From Mycolicibacter sp. MU0102 (lineage in GTDB: Bacteria > Actinomycetota > Actinomycetes > Mycobacteriales > Mycobacteriaceae), in assembly GCF_963378105.1 (NCBI RefSeq), contig NZ_OY726398.1, positions 2,976,001 through 3,040,000 on the forward strand: a stretch of DNA of 64,000 bases, written 5' to 3'. Shown here piece after piece: positions 60,304 to 64,000 of the stretch. Numbering within the stretch: position 1 is the stretch's first letter; the number at the start of each line of letters is the position of its first letter. The position numbers and the translations under genes are program-made. The notes below the pieces were generated by a model. It made no database searches. It was not told the DNA's origin and saw only the letters and a program-made list of their open reading frames with translations.

Positions 60304-61778
60304 GCGCTGGCCAGCTCCCCGCGGGCGGCTTCATAGGCCGCGCCCACCCGGTACAGCCGGTCATCGGCCAGCGCCGGCGCCATGATCTGCAGGCCTACCG
60401 GCAGCCCGTCGTCGCCGGAGAGCCCGGACGGCACCGACATGCCGCAGTGTCCGGCCAGGTTCAGCGGCAGCGTGCACAAGTCGAACAGGTACATCGCCAG
60501 CGGGTCGTCGACCTTCTCCCCCAGCCGGAACGCTGTGGTGGGCGTCGTCGGCGAGATCAGCACGTCCACCGACTTGTACGCCTCGTCCAGGTCGCGAGCG
60601 ATCAGCGTGCGCACCTTCTGCGCCTGGTTGTAGTAGGCGTCGTAGTAGCCGGCCGACAGCGCGTAGGTGCCGAGCATGATGCGGCGCTTGACTTCCGGGC
60701 CGAAGCCGGCCGCGCGGGTCAGCGCCATCACTTCCTCGGCGCTGTGGGTGCCGTCGTCGCCGACCCGCAGCCCGAAGCGCATCGCGTCGAAGCGGGCGAG
60801 GTTGGACGACACCTCCGAGGGCAGGATCAGGTAGTAGGCGCTCAGCGAGTAGTCGAAGTGCGGGCAGTCCACTTCGGAGATCTGCGCGCCCAGCGCTTTC
60901 AACTGTTCGACGGCGGCGTTGAACGACGCCAACACACCCGGCTGGTAGCCCTCGCCGCTGTGCAGCTGACGCACCACCCCGATCCGCACCCCCGACAGAT
61001 CACCGGTGGCCCCGGCGCGTGCGGCACCCACGACGTCGGGCACCGCTACGTCCAGGGAGGTGGAGTCGCGCGGGTCATACCCGGCGATCACCGAGTGCAG
61101 CAGCGCGGTGTCGGCCACGGTGCGTGCGCACGGCCCACCCTGGTCCAGCGACGACGCGCAGGCCACCAATCCGTAGCGACTCACGGTGCCGTAGGTGGGT
61201 TTGACGCCGACGGTCGCGGTCAACGCGGCCGGCTGGCGAATCGAGCCGCCGGTGTCGGTGCCGATGGCCAGCGGCGCCTGGAAGGCCGCCAGCGCCGCGG
61301 CACTGCCGCCGCCCGAGCCGCCCGGCACTCGCTCGACATCCCACGGGTTGCGGGTCGGACCGTAGGCGGAGTTCTCCGTGGAGGAGCCCATCGCGAACTC
61401 GTCCATGTTGGTCTTGCCCAGGATCGGGATGCCCGCTGCGCGCAGCCGCGCCGTGACGGTCGCGTCATAGGGGGCCCGCCAGCCTTCCAGGATCTTCGAT
61501 CCGCAGGTGGTGGGCGCGTCGACGGTGGTGAACACGTCCTTGAGCGCCAACGGGACCCCGGCCAGCGCCGAGGGCGCCTCGCCGGCGGCGATCGCCTTGT
61601 CGGCGGCCTCCGCTGCGGCCAGGGCTTCGTCGGCACCGACGTGCAGGAAGGCTCCGTACCGGTCGTCGGTGGCCGCGATCTGGTCGAGGTGGGCGCGGGT
61701 GACCTCGACCGAGGACACCTCACGGGCGGCGATCTTGGTCGCCAGGGTGGCCGCGTCGGATCGGATCAGCTCACTCAC
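60297..61778 (-). CDS. gatA: Aspartyl/glutamyl-tRNA amidotransferase subunit A
   Basis: The 493-residue amidase subunit that frees ammonia from glutamine. The triad is Lys in GVPLALKDVFTTVD, Ser in PGGSGGGSAAALAAFQ and the cis-Ser in GTDTGGSIRQPAAL, with the extended GatA block YGPTRNPWDVERVPG. ATG at 61778 overlaps the gatC stop (ATGA). The hairpin at the 3' end probably stops transcription. Confidence 0.97.
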   Translation of the reverse strand: MSELIRSDAATLATKIAAREVSSVEVTRAHLDQIAATDDRYGAFLHVGADEALAAAEAADKAIAAGEAPSALAGVPLALKDVFTTVDAPTTCGSKILEGWRAPYDATVTARLRAAGIPILGKTNMDEFAMGSSTENSAYGPTRNPWDVERVPGGSGGGSAAALAAFQAPLAIGTDTGGSIRQPAALTATVGVKPTYGTVSRYGLVACASSLDQGGPCARTVADTALLHSVIAGYDPRDSTSLDVAVPDVVGAARAGATGDLSGVRIGVVRQLHSGEGYQPGVLASFNAAVEQLKALGAQISEVDCPHFDYSLSAYYLILPSEVSSNLARFDAMRFGLRVGDDGTHSAEEVMALTRAAGFGPEVKRRIMLGTYALSAGYYDAYYNQAQKVRTLIARDLDEAYKSVDVLISPTTPTTAFRLGEKVDDPLAMYLFDLCTLPLNLAGHCGMSVPSGLSGDDGLPVGLQIMAPALADDRLYRVGAAYEAARGELASAL

Positions 61779-62074
61779 TGGCTCTCCCCCAGGATCTGCG
61801 GGACCGCGAAGCGGTTCTCGGCGGCGCGCGGCGCGGCGGCCAGCGCCTCGGCCTGGCTCAACCCGGCGACAATCTCGTCCGGCCGGGTGACGTTGACGTC
61901 CTTGAGCGGGTTATCGGTCGCCTCGACGCCGGTGACGTCGACAGCCTGAATCGTGCTGACATGGGTCAGGATCGCATCGAGCTGGCCGGCAAAGCCGTCC
62001 AACTCGGCGTCGGTCAGCGCCAGCCGGGCCAACCGGGCCAGGTGAGCTACGTCGTCACGGGAGATCTGGGACAC
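61775..62074 (-). CDS. gatC: Aspartyl/glutamyl-tRNA amidotransferase subunit C
   Basis: A 99-residue linker subunit wrapping GatA and GatB, with ISRDDVAHLARLARLALTDAE at the start and the C-terminal ENRFAVPQIL. GTG at 62074 begins where family homology begins; TAGGCT lies eight bases upstream, suggesting a leaderless or near-leaderless mRNA. The repeat copy D sits directly upstream of that hexamer. Confidence 0.93.
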   Translation of the reverse strand: MSQISRDDVAHLARLARLALTDAELDGFAGQLDAILTHVSTIQAVDVTGVEATDNPLKDVNVTRPDEIVAGLSQAEALAAAPRAAENRFAVPQILGESQ

Positions 62075-62087
62075 GGGTGCAAAGCCT

Positions 62088-62143
62088 AGCGTCGGTCGCA
62101 AGCGCGGCGAAGCCGGGCGCTGCGGGCCGACGCCATCGGATCA
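62088..62143. repeat. Stem-loop repeat, single copy D
   Basis: One unit between divergent gatC and the ACT-domain gene. Outer arms GCGTCGGTC (62089-62097) and GGCCGACGC with one wobble, inner GCGCGGC-GAA-GCCGGGC. The core matches arrays A, B and C, but the arms are different from all of them. Confidence 0.85.
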
Positions 62144-62242
62144 GTCGCCCGCTCGCGTCGAACGTAAAGCCAGCGTGTGGTGGCGAGCGTGAAGTCAGAC
62201 TCACTCTCGGCGGGCCAGGGCACGCTGTGGGAAGGTTTGCCC

Positions 62243-62908
62243 ATGCCTTCCTATCTGCTGCGTGTCGAACTCGACGACCGCCCCGGCAGCCTGGGGTCGC
62301 TGGCCGTGGGTCTGGGCTCGGTAGGCGCCGACATCTTGTCGCTGGACGTTGTGGAACGCGGCAGCGGTGCGGCAATCGACGACCTGGTGGTCGAACTGCC
62401 GCAGGGAGCGATGCCCGATGTGCTGATCACGGCCGCCGAACGGCTGCCCGGGGTTCGGGTGCACAGTGTCCGCCCGCACACCGGGCTGCTGGATGCGCAC
62501 CGTGAACTCGAGCTCATCGACCACGTCGCGGCGGCCGGTGACCGCAGCGCCAAGTTGCAGAAGCTGGCCGACGAAGCGCCGCGGGTGCTGCGGGTCAGCT
62601 GGTGCACGGTGGTACGCAGCGACGGAGACGACGGGACGTTCCGTCGCCTCGCGGGCAGCCCAGGAACCCCCGAGACCGACGTCGGCGCGGTGCCGTGGCT
62701 GCCGATCGAGCAGGCGGCCGCCCTGGACATCACCGCCGCCTGGGTGCCGGCGGTATGGCGGGAGATGGATGTCGCCCTGGCGGCCGCGCCGTTGGGCAAC
62801 CCGCGCACCGCCGTCGTACTGGGCCGTACCGGCGGTCCGGCCTTCCTGCCCGCCGAAGTGGTCAGGCTGGGTTATCTGGCCGGGATCGTGGCGACGCTGC
62901 TGCGCTAA
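62243..62908 (+). CDS. ACT-domain protein (Rv3013-like)
   Basis: A 221-residue protein with an N-terminal ACT domain (YLLRVELDDRPGSLGSLAVGLGSVGADI) that usually binds an amino acid, and a C-terminal region with LGRTGGPAFLPAEVVRL typical of this actinobacterial family. Function unknown. The ATG at 62243 follows GGAAGG. Its TAA overlaps the ligA stop on the other strand. Confidence 0.82.
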   Translation: MPSYLLRVELDDRPGSLGSLAVGLGSVGADILSLDVVERGSGAAIDDLVVELPQGAMPDVLITAAERLPGVRVHSVRPHTGLLDAHRELELIDHVAAAGDRSAKLQKLADEAPRVLRVSWCTVVRSDGDDGTFRRLAGSPGTPETDVGAVPWLPIEQAAALDITAAWVPAVWREMDVALAAAPLGNPRTAVVLGRTGGPAFLPAEVVRLGYLAGIVATLLR

Positions 62909-64000
62909 TCCTGCGCGGGAGTACCTTCGGGTGCGTCGTTTTCGGCGGCTTCCGGGGCCGTCGGACCATTTTCCAGCAGTGCCCGGAAACCCTCTTCATC
63001 CAGGATCGGTACCCCGAGTTCGACGGCCTTGTCGTACTTCGAGCCGGGCGCGTCACCGGCCACCACGTAAGCGGTCTTCTTCGACACCGAACCGGCCGCG
63101 CGGCCGCCGCGGGCGATGATCGCCTCCTTGGCCTCGTCGCGGGAGAAGCCGGTCAGCGAGCCCGTCACCACGATGCTGCACCCCTCCAGCGTGCGTTCGA
63201 TGCTCGCGTCGCGTTCGTCGGCCATCCGTACCCCGGCGGCCCGCCACTTGTCGATGATCGCGCGGTGCCAGTCGACGTCGAACCATTCGGTGACCGCGGC
63301 GGCGATGGTGGGGCCCACTCCCTCGACGGCCGCCAACTGCTCGGTGGACGCCGCGGTGATGGCCTCCAGGCTGCCGAACTCGGTGGCCAGCGCGCGGGCC
63401 GCGGTCGGTCCGACGTGGCGAATCGACAAGGCCACCAGCACCCGCCACAGCGGCTGAGCCTTGGCCTTGTCGAGATTGGCCAGCAGTTGCCGGCCGTTCT
63501 TGGACAGTGCGCCGTCCTTGGTGGTGAACAGCTCGGTGCGCAACAGGTCGTCTTCGGTGAGAGTGAACAGATCGCCCTCGTCGGTGATGACCCCGGCACT
63601 CAGCAGCGCCGTCGCCGCCTCGTACCCCAGGGCCTCGATGTCGAAGGCACCGCGGCCGGCCACGTGAAACACCCGCTCGCGCAGCTGCGCCGGGCAGGAC
63701 CGCGAATTTGGGCAACGGATGTCGACGTCGGCTTCCTTGGCCGGCGCCAGCAGCGTTCCGCATTCCGGGCAGTGGGTCGGCATGACGAACTCGCGCTCGG
63801 TGCCGTCGCGCAGATCGACCACGGGCCCGAGCACCTCGGGAATCACATCGCCGGCCTTGCGGATCACCACGGTGTCGCCGATCAACACACCCTTGCGCTT
63901 GACCTCCGAGGCGTTGTGCAAGGTGGCCAAGCCCACCGTGGACCCGGCGACCTTGACCGGGGTCATGTAGGCGAACGGGGTGACCCGGCCGGTACGTCCG
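62905..64000 (-). CDS. ligA: NAD-dependent DNA ligase, N-terminus outside window
   Basis: C-terminal 365 residues of LigA. Visible in order: the OB fold (VTPFAYMTPVKVAGSTVGLATLHN, GDTVVIRKAGDVIPEVLG), the zinc finger (CPECGTLL and CPNSRSCPAQL), helix-hairpin-helix repeats (LSIRHVGPTAARALA; VEGVGPTIAAAV) and the BRCT domain (CSIVVTGSLTGFSRDEAKEAI). The adenylation domain with the active lysine lies beyond position 64000. Essential replicative ligase. Confidence 0.97.
   Translation of the reverse strand, partial: GRTGRVTPFAYMTPVKVAGSTVGLATLHNASEVKRKGVLIGDTVVIRKAGDVIPEVLGPVVDLRDGTEREFVMPTHCPECGTLLAPAKEADVDIRCPNSRSCPAQLRERVFHVAGRGAFDIEALGYEAATALLSAGVITDEGDLFTLTEDDLLRTELFTTKDGALSKNGRQLLANLDKAKAQPLWRVLVALSIRHVGPTAARALATEFGSLEAITAASTEQLAAVEGVGPTIAAAVTEWFDVDWHRAIIDKWRAAGVRMADERDASIERTLEGCSIVVTGSLTGFSRDEAKEAIIARGGRAAGSVSKKTAYVVAGDAPGSKYDKAVELGVPILDEEGFRALLENGPTAPEAAENDAPEGTPAQD

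Overview
The window is about 64 kb of GC-rich DNA with the gene order of a Mycobacterium chromosome. It follows the Mycobacterium tuberculosis segment Rv2974c to Rv3014c: DAK2 protein, rpmB, ung, thiL, ddlA, gpsA, fbiD, ppk, mutT1, hupB, leuD, leuC, an IclR regulator, gltX, MFS, leuB, serA, ilvC, ilvN, ilvB, cfp6, DoxX, lppZ, gatB, pfkA, gatA, gatC, an ACT protein and ligA. The alanine/lysine-rich HU tail, the fused protocatechuate gene pcaL, the leaderless starts and a three-member family of secreted proteins with a shared N-terminus also fit a mycobacterium, probably an environmental one. No phage, insertion sequence, integrase or CRISPR array was seen.

Region 1 (1-19170) is housekeeping: translation (rpmB, gltX, tRNA-Glu, tRNA-Gln), uracil repair (ung), thiamine (thiL), cell wall (ddlA), phospholipid precursor (gpsA), cofactor F420 (fbiD), polyphosphate (ppk), nucleotide sanitation (mutT1), the HU nucleoid protein (hupB) and leucine synthesis (leuCD with a divergent IclR regulator).

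Region 2 (19196-37366) is an 18-kb accessory block between the MFS gene and leuB, which lie close together in M. tuberculosis. It holds three modules. (a) ectABCD for ectoine and 5-hydroxyectoine, followed by a DUF3830 gene. (b) A cluster of unknown pathway: an amidase and a D-2-hydroxyacid dehydrogenase on one strand, diverging from two Asp/Glu-racemase-fold enzymes and a GntR regulator; a perfect palindrome sits on two face-to-face promoters between them. (c) An IclR regulator diverging from an eleven-gene, fully overlapping operon that runs from a Rieske ring-hydroxylating dioxygenase through a dihydrodiol dehydrogenase and a class II aldolase-type decarboxylase to protocatechuate (best guess phthalate), then through pcaHG, pcaB, pcaL and pcaIJ toward beta-ketoadipyl-CoA.

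Region 3 (37428-64000) returns to conserved order: leuB-serA, ilvBNC with a Val/Leu-rich leader peptide and attenuator, a TetR pair, cfp6, DoxX, lppZ, two tandem secreted paralogues with duplicated leaders, gatB, tenA, pfkA, gatCA and ligA (cut by the window end).

The most unusual non-coding feature is a 55/56-bp stem-loop repeat at four divergent intergenic sites (6680, 17651, 40039, 62088). The outer stem sequence differs between sites but stays complementary, and each array starts directly against a TAnnnT -10-like hexamer of the minus-strand gene.
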